Part shown: positions 49,826-58,849 of the stretch, one piece after another
How positions within the stretch are numbered: the first letter of the stretch is position 1
Layout: each line of letters begins with the position of its first letter
Origin: Conyzicola lurida
GTDB lineage: Bacteria > Actinomycetota > Actinomycetes > Actinomycetales > Microbacteriaceae
Direction of reading: 5' to 3'
Assembly (NCBI RefSeq): GCF_014204935.1
Contig: NZ_JACHMJ010000001.1
Span: forward strand, 248,001-312,000
DNA: 64,000 bases
The notes under the pieces: generated by a model
Told to the model about the DNA's origin: nothing
Database searches by the model: none
The model's input: the letters and a program-made list of their open reading frames with translations, nothing else
Made by a program: the position numbers and the translations under genes

Positions 49826-51880
49826 ATGACTGGACCAAAGCGGGATTTCCGCACTGATCTGCAGGCGCTCCGCGCCGTAGCGGTGCTGGCCGTGATCGTC
49901 AACCACATGTGGCCCGAGGTCCTGCCCGGCGGCTACATCGGCGTCGACGTCTTCTTCGTGATCAGCGGATTCCTGATCACGTCGCACCTGCTCCGCGAGT
50001 CGCGGAGCACAGGCAAGATCCGACTGGGCGCGTTCTGGGCGCGTCGCGCCCGCCGTCTGCTGCCCGCCGCGCTACTCGTACTCGCGGTCTGCGCGGTCTT
50101 CACCGTCGTGAAAATGCCCCTTCCCCAGTGGGAAAACGAGCTGTACCAGATCGGCGCCGCCGCGGTCTACGTGCTCAACTGGCTCCTCGCCTCGAACTCG
50201 CTCGACTACTTCGCCCAGGGCGAGGCCCAGACCCTGGTCACCCACTACTGGTCGCTGTCGGTCGAAGAGCAGTTCTACATCGTCTGGCCGATCATCCTCC
50301 TGGTCGTCGCCTGGCTCACCTTCCGTCGGGCCAAGCGCACGCAGGTCGTCGTCACCGCCGTCGTCTTCGCCGGTATCGCGCTCGTCTCGCTCGCCTGGGC
50401 CGTGTACTCCACCGCCCAGACACCGTCTGCCGCGTATTTCCAGACCACGGGCCGCGCGTGGGAGTTCGCCGCCGGTGGACTCGTCGCGCTGCTCCCCGTC
50501 TTCAGCGAGACGATCCGCCGCCGCCTCAGCGCGTTCGTCTGGCTCGGCTGGGCGCTCATCTTCGGCAGCGCCGTGCTGTTCGACTCGCAGTCGGGCGTCC
50601 CCGGCCCCGCAGCCCTCATCCCCGTGCTCGGTGTGGTTCTCGTCATCGCGATCGGCGAGGCCGACCACACCTGGTCGACGCGGGCGCTCACCTCGTTCCG
50701 TCCCGTGCAGATCATCGGTGACGTGAGCTACTCGGCGTACCTCTGGCACTGGCCGCTGATCGTCGCCGCCCCCGTCATCCTGTCTCGGCCGATCGGCACG
50801 CCGGAGAAGCTCGTGCTGCTCGCCATCACCCTGGTTCTCGCGCTGCTCACCAAGCGTTTCGTCGAAGACCCGGTGCGCCTCGGCCCGCTCGCGCGCACGC
50901 GCCCGCGCTGGATCCTCGTGATGACAGTGGTCGCGATGGCCGTGGTCGTCGTGCCGTCAGCCGTCGGTGTGCTCGCACTGCGCGACCGTGGCGTCTCCGC
51001 GACCGCCGAGCTCGTCGCCGCGTCGAAAGACCCGGGGGAGTGCTTCGGTGCCCAGGCCGAACTCGGCACCGCAGACTGCTCCGACTCCCGCGAACTCGAC
51101 GACCAGGGGTACCTGCTCGCCAACGGCCAGTTCAACCTCATCTCCAGCACGACCGGCGGCACCGTCTGCGAAGACGTGACCACGGCCAACGGGTTCGTCA
51201 AGACCTGCTCGTTCGGTGTGCCGGAGGGGTCGCAGGACCTCGACATCGCGATCGTCGGCGACTCGCACGCCGAGATGTGGTCGGGCTCCCTCGACACCGT
51301 GGCACCCGTGCACAACGCGCGCATCCACACCTTCCTCAAGGGCGGCTGCACGGCGACCGCGGACCCCGCGGTGGGCACGATCAGCACGGACCCCGCCTAC
51401 ATTGCCGAGTGCCACGCCTGGCGCACGGACATGATCGCCAGGCTGGTCGACGACCCCGACATCGACATCATCATCACGACGGCATGGTCGGACCGCTACA
51501 CCGTCAACGGCCAGCCCGACCCCGGCACCGGGTATGCCGACGCGTGGAACCAGTGGCTCGACTCGGGCAAGCGCGTCATTCTCATGGCCGAGCCCCCCGT
51601 GCTGCCCGTCGACATCGTCGACTGCATCCTCGACTCGTGCACCGTGCCCGTGGAGAGCCTCGACACCGAGTCGGGACTGACCCGCGCCGCGGCGATGATC
51701 GACAACGAGAACTTCAGCGTGGTCGACTTCTCCGACGTGTTCTGCGACGACGTCTGCTACCCCGTCGTCGGTGGAATCCCCGCGTACTACGACAGCAATC
51801 ACCTCACCGAGGCGTTCACGCGCTCGTTCGGCGAGGAATGGCTCAACGACGAGCTGACACAACCGTTCGTGCAGCAGTAA
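49826..51880 (+). CDS. Membrane acyltransferase-SGNH protein (OafA/YrhL family), copy 1
   Basis: The 684-residue protein starts at ATG 49826 after GAGGAAC. Residues about 10-385 form an acyltransferase-3 domain with ten or so helices, including LAVIVNHMWPEVLPGGYIGVDVFFVISGF (catalytic His region), YWSLSVEEQFYIVWP and YLWHWPLI. The C-terminal SGNH hydrolase-like domain (about 430-684) is extracytoplasmic, with IAIVGDSHAEMW (catalytic Ser) and DSNHLTEAF (Asp-x-x-His). It would O-acylate a cell-wall or capsular glycan. A close paralogue follows directly. Confidence 0.9.
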   Translation: MTGPKRDFRTDLQALRAVAVLAVIVNHMWPEVLPGGYIGVDVFFVISGFLITSHLLRESRSTGKIRLGAFWARRARRLLPAALLVLAVCAVFTVVKMPLPQWENELYQIGAAAVYVLNWLLASNSLDYFAQGEAQTLVTHYWSLSVEEQFYIVWPIILLVVAWLTFRRAKRTQVVVTAVVFAGIALVSLAWAVYSTAQTPSAAYFQTTGRAWEFAAGGLVALLPVFSETIRRRLSAFVWLGWALIFGSAVLFDSQSGVPGPAALIPVLGVVLVIAIGEADHTWSTRALTSFRPVQIIGDVSYSAYLWHWPLIVAAPVILSRPIGTPEKLVLLAITLVLALLTKRFVEDPVRLGPLARTRPRWILVMTVVAMAVVVVPSAVGVLALRDRGVSATAELVAASKDPGECFGAQAELGTADCSDSRELDDQGYLLANGQFNLISSTTGGTVCEDVTTANGFVKTCSFGVPEGSQDLDIAIVGDSHAEMWSGSLDTVAPVHNARIHTFLKGGCTATADPAVGTISTDPAYIAECHAWRTDMIARLVDDPDIDIIITTAWSDRYTVNGQPDPGTGYADAWNQWLDSGKRVILMAEPPVLPVDIVDCILDSCTVPVESLDTESGLTRAAAMIDNENFSVVDFSDVFCDDVCYPVVGGIPAYYDSNHLTEAFTRSFGEEWLNDELTQPFVQQ

Positions 51881-51967
51881 CCGTCGGGCGGGTCATGAGG
51901 TGTTCTCAGGGACCGCTACAATGAGCCAGCGCCGGAGAGGGTCGTCGTGGCCGGAATAAGGGGAACG

Positions 51968-54043
51968 ATGAGTGCACCGAAGCGGGACTTCCGCACAGAT
52001 CTACAGGCGCTGCGCGCCGTAGCTGTGCTCGCGGTGATCGTGAACCACATGTGGCCGGACGTGCTGCCCGGTGGCTACATCGGCGTCGACGTCTTCTTCG
52101 TGATCAGCGGCTACCTCATCACCTCGCACCTGCTCCGCGAGTCGCGGAGCACCGGCAAGATCCGTCTGGGCGCCTTCTGGGCCCGTCGTGCCCGCCGCCT
52201 GCTGCCCGCCGCGCTGCTCGTGCTCGCCGTGTGTGCCGTTTTCACCGTCATCCGGCTGCCCATGCCCGTCTGGGAGAACTCGCTCTACCAAATCGGCGCT
52301 GCCGCCGTCTACGTGCTGAACTGGCTGCTCGCCTCCAACTCGCTCGACTACTTCGCCCAGGGCGACGCGCAGACCGTGGTCACGCACTACTGGTCGCTGT
52401 CGGTCGAAGAACAGTTCTACCTCGTCTGGCCTCTCATCCTGCTGGTCGTGGCCTGGCTGACCTTCCGCCGCGCCAAGCGCACGCAGGTCGTCGTCACCGC
52501 TGTGGCCTTCGCCGGCATCTTCCTGCTCTCGCTGGCCTGGGCGACCTACGGCATCTCGCACACGCCCGCCGCGACCTATTTCCAGACCACCGCCCGGGCG
52601 TGGGAATTCGCCGCGGGCGGTCTCATCGCCCTGCTCCCCGTGTTCAGCGAGGTCATCCGCCGCCGTCTGATCCCGCTGGTCTGGGTCGGCTGGGCGCTGA
52701 TTCTCGGCAGTACCGTGCTCTTCGACGGGCAGTCCGGCGTCCCCGGCCCCGCCGCCCTCATCCCGGTCGTCGGTGTCGCGCTCGTCATCGCCATCGGCGA
52801 GGTCGACCACGCCTGGTCGCCCAAGCAGCTCACCGAGTTCCGCCCCGTGCAGATCGTCGGCGACGTGAGCTACGCGGCCTACCTCTGGCACTGGCCCCTC
52901 ATCGTCGCCGCCCCGTGGGTGCTGCACCGCGCGATCAGCGACCAGGACAAGTTCACCATCCTCGCGATCACGTTCATCCTCGCCCTCCTGACCAAGCGTT
53001 TCGTCGAGGACCCGGTGCGCCTCGGCCCGCTCGCCCGCGTGCGCCCGCGCTGGATCCTCGTGATGACCGTCGCCGCGATGGCCGTGGTGCTCATCCCCAC
53101 GGCGGCCGGCGTGTACACGCTGCGCGACCGCGGCGCCTCGGTGGCCGCGGAACTCGCCGCGGAATCGCGCGACCCGGGCGAGTGCTTCGGCGCCCAGGCC
53201 GAACTCGGCACGGCGGACTGCTCGGACTCGCGCGAGCTCGCCGACCGCAGCTATCTGCTCGCCAGCGGCCAGTTCAACCTGATCTCCAGCACCACCGGCG
53301 GGACCGTCTGCGACGACATCCCGATCGACAACGGCGTGCTTCGTTCCTGCTCGTTCGGCGAGCCGGAGGGCGAGCAGTCGCTCGACATCGCGATCGTCGG
53401 CGACTCGCACGCCGAGATGTGGTCGGGAGCGCTCGACACCATCGCCTCCGTGCACGACGCGCGCATCCACACGTTCCTCAAGGGCGGGTGCGCCGCGACG
53501 GCCGACCTCGCCGTGGCAGCCGCGGTCTCGAGCCCCGAAGAGGTGGCCGCCTGCAAGATCTGGCGGCCCGCGATGATCCCCATGATCGCGGAAGACCCCG
53601 ACATCGACGTGGTCATCACCACCGCGCGCGCGAACATCTACACCAGCGGCGGCCAGCCCGACACGGGCGAGGGCTACGTCGAGGCGTGGAACACCTGGCT
53701 CGACGCGGGCAAGCACGTCATCGTGATCGCCGACACCCCGGCCTTCTCGACCACGGCTGCCGGCTGCGTCGCCGAGACGCAGAGTTCCAGCACCGACGAG
53801 TGCACGATGCCGATCGACGGGGTCAGGGCCGAAACCGGCCTCAGCCTCGCGGCGGAGTCCATGGACAACGAGAACTTCAGCTATGTGAACTTCGAGTCGG
53901 TGTTCTGCGACACGGTCTGCTACCCCGTGGTCGGCGGTATCCCCGCCTTCTTCGACAGCAACCACCTCAGCGAGTACCTCACCCGCTCGTTCGGCGACGA
54001 GTGGCTCTACGACGAGATCTCGGCGGCGTACGCGGCCGAGTAG
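51968..54043 (+). CDS. Membrane acyltransferase-SGNH protein (OafA/YrhL family), copy 2
   Basis: ATG 51968 is the equivalent start to copy 1 (the frame extends 21 bp further upstream) and gives 691 residues. The acyltransferase-3 half is almost identical to copy 1 in the first 180 residues. The SGNH half keeps IAIVGDSHAEMW and FDSNHLSEYL but varies in the loop TTAAGCVAETQSSSTDECT and nearby, where it has a few extra residues. The upstream sequence TGGCCGG(A/G)ATA with GGAACGATG is also shared. It is thus a tandem gene duplication with diverging substrate domain. Confidence 0.9.
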   Translation: MSAPKRDFRTDLQALRAVAVLAVIVNHMWPDVLPGGYIGVDVFFVISGYLITSHLLRESRSTGKIRLGAFWARRARRLLPAALLVLAVCAVFTVIRLPMPVWENSLYQIGAAAVYVLNWLLASNSLDYFAQGDAQTVVTHYWSLSVEEQFYLVWPLILLVVAWLTFRRAKRTQVVVTAVAFAGIFLLSLAWATYGISHTPAATYFQTTARAWEFAAGGLIALLPVFSEVIRRRLIPLVWVGWALILGSTVLFDGQSGVPGPAALIPVVGVALVIAIGEVDHAWSPKQLTEFRPVQIVGDVSYAAYLWHWPLIVAAPWVLHRAISDQDKFTILAITFILALLTKRFVEDPVRLGPLARVRPRWILVMTVAAMAVVLIPTAAGVYTLRDRGASVAAELAAESRDPGECFGAQAELGTADCSDSRELADRSYLLASGQFNLISSTTGGTVCDDIPIDNGVLRSCSFGEPEGEQSLDIAIVGDSHAEMWSGALDTIASVHDARIHTFLKGGCAATADLAVAAAVSSPEEVAACKIWRPAMIPMIAEDPDIDVVITTARANIYTSGGQPDTGEGYVEAWNTWLDAGKHVIVIADTPAFSTTAAGCVAETQSSSTDECTMPIDGVRAETGLSLAAESMDNENFSYVNFESVFCDTVCYPVVGGIPAFFDSNHLSEYLTRSFGDEWLYDEISAAYAAE

Positions 54044-54046
54044 TGG

Positions 54047-54091
54047 ACGACGGATGCCACGCCTCGAGTCGTGAGGCGTGGCATCCGTCGT
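54047..54091 (+). terminator. 19-bp terminator hairpin after the acyltransferase pair
   Basis: Arms at 54047-54065 and 54073-54091 are perfectly complementary over 19 bp (core GGATGCCACGCCTC) around a 7-nt loop, 3 bp after the stop. It also lies downstream of the convergent phoU, so it may serve both. Confidence 0.88.
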
Positions 54092-54101
54092 TAACGAGGA
54101 T

Positions 54102-54133
54102 TGAGCCTGTCGAAATTCCACTCGACAGGCTCA
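54102..54133. repeat. TTCGACAGGCTCA-family hairpin near phoU
   Basis: TGAGCCTGTCGA (54102-54113) and TCGACAGGCTCA (54122-54133) form a perfect 12-bp stem with an 8-nt loop. It lies 13 bp from the phoU stop, next to a separate strong terminator, so termination alone does not explain it. Confidence 0.8.
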
Positions 54134-54146
54134 GTCCGCGACAGTG

Positions 54147-54800
54147 CTAGCTGGAGGCGACGACCCAGTCGCCGGTCGCCAGGTACTGCACCTTCTTGGC
54201 GATCGAGACCGCGTGGTCCGCGAAACGCTCGTGGTAACGCGAGGCGAGGGTCGCGTCGACGGTATCGACCGCCGCACCCTTCCAGGTCTCGCCGAGGACC
54301 TTGTCGAACACGCTGAGGTGCAGAGCGTCGATGCGGTCGTCGTCGTTGCGGATCTCCTCGGCGAGGCGGGTGTCTTCGGTCGTGAGCAGCTCGACGAGCT
54401 TGTTCGCGATGGCGACGTCGAGGGCGCCGAGCTCGGCGAAGGTACCGCGCAGGCTCTTCGGCACGACCTTGTCGGGGAAGCGGTAACGGGCGAGCTGGGC
54501 GATGTGCTCGGCCATGTCGCCCATGCGCTCGAGCGACGCCGAGATGCGCAGCGCGCTAACGACGATGCGCAGGTCGCGGGCGACCGGCTGCTGGCGGGCC
54601 AGGATGTTGATGGCGAGCTCGTCGAGCTCGAGTGCCGCGACGTCGATCTTCTCGTCGTCGGCGATGACCGTCTCCGCGAGGGAGACGTTGGACTCGTTGA
54701 ATGCCCGAGTTGCGTTGTCGATCGACACCGCGACCAGGGCCGCAATCTCAACGAGGCGCTCCTGAACTTCTCGGAGCTCCTGCTGGAATACCTCGCGCAC
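54147..54800 (-). CDS. phoU: Phosphate signalling protein PhoU
   Basis: GTG 54800 with AAGGGA upstream starts MREVFQQELREVQERL, the usual PhoU beginning, giving 217 residues. Two three-helix PhoU repeats are seen, each with the metal-cluster type E/DxxxD motif (ADDEKIDVAALELDE near 49 and RNDDDRIDALHLSV near 148) and ASLERMGDMAEHIAQLARY, ASRYHERFADHAVSIAKKV. It restrains phosphate signalling when phosphate is plentiful. It is divergent from senX3-regX3. Confidence 0.95.
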   Translation of the reverse strand: MREVFQQELREVQERLVEIAALVAVSIDNATRAFNESNVSLAETVIADDEKIDVAALELDELAINILARQQPVARDLRIVVSALRISASLERMGDMAEHIAQLARYRFPDKVVPKSLRGTFAELGALDVAIANKLVELLTTEDTRLAEEIRNDDDRIDALHLSVFDKVLGETWKGAAVDTVDATLASRYHERFADHAVSIAKKVQYLATGDWVVASS

Positions 54801-54861
54801 GTTTTCGTCCCTTTCGTGGCGGGCATGGTTCATCCCGCACAGTTCACGCCAGACTGCCCTC

Positions 54862-54894
54862 GTCAGGTAAACGGAGGGTGTTGACGACCTGAAC
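54862..54894 (-). promoter_or_regulatory. Candidate Pho box in the phoU / senX3 region
   Basis: On the minus strand GTTCAGGTCGT (54894-54884) and GTTTACCTGAC (54872-54862) are spaced by one 11-bp unit, the 11-bp period of Pho boxes, but the second unit of three is poor. GTGCA-aag-TGCAC (54898-54910) is a separate short palindrome beside it. RegX3 autoregulation is expected at this locus; this exact site is tentative. Confidence 0.4.
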
Positions 54895-54966
54895 AGTGTG
54901 CAAAGTGCACTGGCGGCAGGTCGTCAGCTGCGAGGTCAGCCTCAAGATGTAACTAACCTAGTCGCT

Positions 54967-56121
54967 ATGGACTCCGAATGGCTGGTGCCCTTGTCGCTTG
55001 TCTTCGGAACTGTTGTCGGAGCCGGCATGGTCGCGATCGTCGTACTGGCCGCACGCCGCGGGCAGCGCGCTGTCGACGTCGTCAGCCCGACCGTGCCCGA
55101 CGGTGTCGACCAGGTGATCGACGCGCTCGAGTCGGCGGGCGTCGTTCTCGACCCGTCGAACAACGTCGTGAAGGTGAGCCCGGGCGCGCTCGCGTTCGGC
55201 CTCGTCGCGCACCAGGCGCTCGTGCACCCCGAGCTGGTGTCGATCGTCGACAAGGTGCGGCGCACCGGCCAGACACTCACCGAAGAAGTGCATCTGGCCC
55301 GCGGCCCGTTCGGCGACGCGAACCTCTACCTGTTCGTACGGGTGGCACGGCTCGGAGCCCGCTACATCCTGCTGCTGGCGGAGGACCGCACGGAGGCCTA
55401 CCGCCTCGACGACGTGCGCCGCGACTTCGTGGCGAACATCAGCCACGAGCTCAAGACGCCCATCGGCGCGGTGAGTCTGCTCGCCGAAGCCCTCTCGTTC
55501 GCGGCAGACGACCCCGACCAGGTGCGCAAGTTCGCCAAGCGCCTCTCCAAGGAATCCGAGCGCCTGGCCCGCATCACGCAGGAGATCATCGAGCTCTCCC
55601 GCCTGCAGGCCGCCGACGCGTTGGCCAAGCCCGAACTCGTCTCCATCGACCACGTCGTCTCGCTCGCCATCGACCAGAACCACGTCGTGGCCGACGCCAA
55701 CTCCGTGGCGCTGGTGAGCGGCGGCGACCACGGCGCGACCGTCTACGGCGACGAGTCGCTCCTCGTGGTCGCGCTGCACAACCTGATCGCCAACGCGATC
55801 CAGTACTCGTCGTCGTCGCCGGCCAGGGTCGGCATCGGCGTCAGCAACTCGGGCGGCATCGTGGAGATCGCCGTCACCGACCAGGGGGTCGGAATTCCCG
55901 AGGAGGATCTCGACCGGGTGTTCGAGCGGTTCTTCCGCATCGACCCCGCTCGGAGCCGCAACACCGGCGGGTCGGGTCTCGGCCTGAGCATCGTCAAACA
56001 CGTAGCCCACAATCACGGTGGTGACGTTCGGGTCTGGTCCCAACTGGGCAGCGGATCCACGTTCACCATTCGACTGCCAGAGGCGACAACCGCCGAGGCC
56101 GGTACTGGAGAAGAGAAATGA
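54967..56121 (+). CDS. senX3: Sensor histidine kinase of phosphate response, SenX3-like
   Basis: ATG 54967 gives 384 residues. One N-terminal membrane helix (LVPLSLVFGTVVGAGMVAIVVLAA), a PAS-like domain (about 50-140, with IDALESAGVVLDPSNNVVKVSPGALAFGL), the dimerisation/phosphoacceptor box FVANISHELKTPIGAVSLLAEAL near 152 and an HATPase domain with LIANAIQYSS, DQGVGIPEEDLDRVFERFFRID and GGSGLGLSIVKH are present. It phosphorylates RegX3 when PstSCAB-PhoU signalling reports low phosphate. The stop overlaps regX3 by 4 bp. Confidence 0.94.
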   Translation: MDSEWLVPLSLVFGTVVGAGMVAIVVLAARRGQRAVDVVSPTVPDGVDQVIDALESAGVVLDPSNNVVKVSPGALAFGLVAHQALVHPELVSIVDKVRRTGQTLTEEVHLARGPFGDANLYLFVRVARLGARYILLLAEDRTEAYRLDDVRRDFVANISHELKTPIGAVSLLAEALSFAADDPDQVRKFAKRLSKESERLARITQEIIELSRLQAADALAKPELVSIDHVVSLAIDQNHVVADANSVALVSGGDHGATVYGDESLLVVALHNLIANAIQYSSSSPARVGIGVSNSGGIVEIAVTDQGVGIPEEDLDRVFERFFRIDPARSRNTGGSGLGLSIVKHVAHNHGGDVRVWSQLGSGSTFTIRLPEATTAEAGTGEEK

Positions 56122-56798
56122 CCACGATCCTCATCGTCGAAGACGAGCAGTCGCTCAGCGAACCGCTCGCGTACCTGCTCGAGCGCGAGGGGTACGAGAC
56201 GACGATCGCCGCCGACGGCCTCGCCGCCGTCGCCGAGTTCGACCGTGCGGGCGCCGACCTGGTGCTCCTCGACCTCATGCTCCCGGGGCTATCCGGCACC
56301 GAGGTCTGCCGCGAGATCCGCACTCGCTCGAACGTGCCGATCATCATGCTGACCGCGAAGGACAGCGAGATCGATATCGTCGTCGGACTCGAGCTGGGCG
56401 CCGACGACTACGTCACCAAGCCCTACTCCACCCGCGAGCTGCTGGCCCGCATCCGCGCCGTGCTGCGCCGCCGCATCGAAGCCGAGGACGACCACGAGTC
56501 GATCCTCGAGGCGGGCACGGTCCGCATGGACGTCGAGCGCCACACGGTGAGCGTCGACGGCGCCGAGACGGCGATGCCGCTCAAGGAGTTCGAGCTGCTA
56601 GAGCTGCTGCTGCGCAACTCGGGACGCGTGCTCACCCGCGGCCAGCTCATCGACCGCGTCTGGGGCGCCGACTACTTCGGCGACACCAAGACCCTCGACG
56701 TGCACATCAAGCGCATCCGCTCGCGGATTGAGAAGGTGCCGTCGGAACCGACAATGCTGGTTACGGTGCGCGGCCTCGGCTACCGGTTCGAAGCGTAG
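56118..56798 (+). CDS. regX3: Phosphate response regulator, RegX3-like
   Basis: This 226-residue OmpR-family protein has ILIVEDEQSLSEPLAYLLE (acidic pocket), LVLLDLMLPG with the phosphoacceptor Asp near 52, MLTAKDSEID, VTKPYSTRELLARIRAVLRR (Lys) and a winged helix with PLKEFELLELLLRNSGRVLTRGQLIDRVWG near 152-181. It is coupled to senX3 by an ATGA overlap. It should bind the 11-bp repeats before pstS. A 14-bp terminator follows the stop. Confidence 0.95.
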   Translation: MTTILIVEDEQSLSEPLAYLLEREGYETTIAADGLAAVAEFDRAGADLVLLDLMLPGLSGTEVCREIRTRSNVPIIMLTAKDSEIDIVVGLELGADDYVTKPYSTRELLARIRAVLRRRIEAEDDHESILEAGTVRMDVERHTVSVDGAETAMPLKEFELLELLLRNSGRVLTRGQLIDRVWGADYFGDTKTLDVHIKRIRSRIEKVPSEPTMLVTVRGLGYRFEA

Positions 56799-56806
56799 TT
56801 AACCGA

Positions 56807-56838
56807 CGAAGGCCGGCTCGAGATCGAGCCGGCCTTCG
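56807..56838. terminator. Bidirectional terminator between regX3 and the lipoprotein gene
   Basis: CGAAGGCCGGCTCG (56807-56820) and CGAGCCGGCCTTCG (56825-56838) form a 14-bp perfect stem with an AGAT loop, followed by TTGTTGT. The convergent lipoprotein gene ends 11 bp further on. Confidence 0.92.
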
Positions 56839-56848
56839 TTGTTGTCGC

Positions 56849-57415
56849 CTACTCGGCGGTGTCGGTGGACTCCGGCGACGGAGTCGAGGTCGAGGACGGC
56901 GTCGGCGTGGCGCTATCGGTCGGCGTGGCCGTCGCGGTGGGAGCGACCGGCAGCAGCGTCGAGTACTCGGGCAGGCTGCCGTCGAACACGGGAACGAGCA
57001 GCTCCTGGCCGGGCACGTCTCCGTACTGGGCGTAGACCGGGAAGGTGCCGCCGACCTGCGTGTCCGCGCCGACGAGGGTCACCTTGTCTTCGTCGGGCTG
57101 TCCCACGGACTTCGACGAGTTGGCCGGAACGTAGAGACGCTCGTCGACCTGCTCGTCGGAACCGTCGGCGAACTCGAACGTGACGAAGATGCCGTCGTCG
57201 CTCGTGTTGATCGCGGTGAGGACCAGGTTGAGGTCTTCGCCGTCTTCCGAGATCGCGAGCACGTTGCGCAGCTCGATATCGCCCAGGTCGGCGCTGACAC
57301 CGTCGCTGGGGTCGTACTGGATCAGCGTCGCCTTCTCGGAGAAGAGCGAGCAACCGGTCGTGCCGAGAAGGACAGCGCCGATGAGGATGGCGGATGCCGC
57401 GCCGCGAGCGTTCAC
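56849..57415 (-). CDS. Conserved actinobacterial lipoprotein
   Basis: This 188-residue protein has a signal peptide with lipobox GTTGC (Cys near residue 22) and a beta-rich mature domain (RNVLAISEDGEDLNLVLTAINTSDDGIFVTFEF, then LYVPANSSKSVGQPDEDKVTLVG) resembling a small immunoglobulin-like or DUF fold. A C-terminal low-complexity Thr/Pro/Ser tail follows, which is likely to extend into the wall. No catalytic motif is present. It is convergent with regX3. Its start is followed by a 210-bp gap before ispDF in which I see no gene. Confidence 0.78.
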   Translation of the reverse strand: MNARGAASAILIGAVLLGTTGCSLFSEKATLIQYDPSDGVSADLGDIELRNVLAISEDGEDLNLVLTAINTSDDGIFVTFEFADGSDEQVDERLYVPANSSKSVGQPDEDKVTLVGADTQVGGTFPVYAQYGDVPGQELLVPVFDGSLPEYSTLLPVAPTATATPTDSATPTPSSTSTPSPESTDTAE

Positions 57416-57625
57416 TGGAGCCTCCAGGGCAGAATATTGACCAGAATCGCGCGGCTGACCGCACAGACCTGCTGGAGCTTCAGTTTAGTCAAAGAGGCCT
57501 CCCGATGCGGAGTAAGGCCACCCTTACCCGCGGAGCGGGGTGATAAAGTCGGGCCGTTCCATTGACCTCCGACGACAAGGTATCCGCGTGTTCCAGCAGG
57601 CTCTCCTCCCCGTCGGATCCCCCTC

Positions 57626-58792
57626 GTGACCGCCCCCGTCGTCGCGGTCGTCGTGGTCGCGGCCGGCAGCGGAACCCGTCTTGGTGCCGCCGAACCCAAA
57701 GCCTTCGTGCCGGTGCGCGGCAGGTCGATTCTCGAACACGCACTCTCCGGCGTCTTTCTAATGGCGGATGCCGCCCAGGTCGTCGTCGTCGCACCCGCCG
57801 AACGGCTCGAGGTCGCCCGTGAGCTCGCCGAGCGCGTGGCCGGTCCCGCCGCCGCGCACGTGACCGTCGTCGCGGGCGGAGACACCCGCCAGCAGTCGGT
57901 CGAGGCCGGACTCGCTGTGCTCGAGCCGGGAATCGAGATCGTGCTGGTCCACGATTCCGCGCGGGCGTTCACCCCCGCCAGCCAGTTCGAAGCGGTCGTC
58001 GCCGGCGTGCGCGCGACAGGGGGAGGCGTCATCCCGGGTCTCGCCGTCGCCGACACGATCAAACAGCTCGATTGGACCGGCGCTGTCGAACGCACCGTCG
58101 ACCGCTCGCAACTCGTCGCCGTGCAGACGCCGCAGGGATTCCCGCGTGAGGGGCTGCTCGCGGCCTACGCGACCGCGAACGAGGACTACACCGACGACGC
58201 CGCGGTCTTCGCGGCCGCGGGGCTGCCCGTCACCGTGGTCGACGGCGACCCGCTCGCGTTCAAGATCACGACGCCGTGGGATCTGCGCCGCGCGGAAGCC
58301 ATCGTCGACGAGAACGCCCCCGCGTCGGTGTCGCGTACCGGCATCGGCATCGACGTGCACCAGTTCGACGAGCTCGTGCCGCTCTGGCTGGGCGGGCTGC
58401 ACTGGCCCGACGAAGCCGGCCTCGCGGGCCACAGCGACGGCGACGCGGTCGCGCACGCGGTGTGCGACGCGCTGCTCTCCGCTGCCGGACTCGGCGACAT
58501 CGGCGGCAACTTCGGCACCGACGACCCGCGCTTCGCCGACGCCCGCGGCGACGTCTTCGTCTGCGCTACCGTGCGTCTCGTCACCGACGCCGGGTTCTCG
58601 ATCGACAACGTCGCCGTCCAGATCGTGGGCAACCGCCCGAAGATCGCGCCGCGTCGCGCGCTGATGGAGGAGCGGATGAGCGCGATGGTCGGTGCGCCGG
58701 TCAGCGTCTCGGCGACCACCACCGACGGTCTGGGCTTCACCGGCCGCGGCGAAGGCATCACCGCGATCGCCACGGCGCTGCTCCGCCGCTAG
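57626..58792 (+). CDS. ispDF: Bifunctional IspD-IspF (MEP pathway isoprenoid synthesis)
   Basis: GTG 57626 starts a 388-residue fusion. The IspD part (about 1-225) has VVVAAGSGTRLGAAEPKAFVPVRG, VVAGGDTRQQSVEAGL, VLVHDSARAF and VQTPQGFPREGLL. The IspF part (about 232-388) has GIGIDVHQFDE (metal Asp/His), LAGHSDGDAVAHAVCDALL and the C-terminal TTDGLGFTGRGEGITAIATALL. The two catalyse CTP-dependent CDP-ME formation and later cyclisation to MEcPP. cysS follows after 57 bp, so co-transcription is likely. Confidence 0.96.
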   Translation: MTAPVVAVVVVAAGSGTRLGAAEPKAFVPVRGRSILEHALSGVFLMADAAQVVVVAPAERLEVARELAERVAGPAAAHVTVVAGGDTRQQSVEAGLAVLEPGIEIVLVHDSARAFTPASQFEAVVAGVRATGGGVIPGLAVADTIKQLDWTGAVERTVDRSQLVAVQTPQGFPREGLLAAYATANEDYTDDAAVFAAAGLPVTVVDGDPLAFKITTPWDLRRAEAIVDENAPASVSRTGIGIDVHQFDELVPLWLGGLHWPDEAGLAGHSDGDAVAHAVCDALLSAAGLGDIGGNFGTDDPRFADARGDVFVCATVRLVTDAGFSIDNVAVQIVGNRPKIAPRRALMEERMSAMVGAPVSVSATTTDGLGFTGRGEGITAIATALLRR

Positions 58793-58849
58793 CCCCGCCC
58801 GCCCGACACACTGCGCCGCGCGCCCCGCCACGCCGATAAACTGGCGCGC

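Noticed and set aside
54097-54316. Short plus-strand frames after the acyltransferase genes
   Set aside because: They run antisense through phoU and the hairpins, are Arg/Ser-rich, and have no ribosome-binding site.
57416-57625. Gap before ispDF considered for a carD gene or an iron box
   Set aside because: No CarD-like frame is present. AAGGCCACCCTTACC is only weakly palindromic and does not match an iron-regulator site well enough to list.
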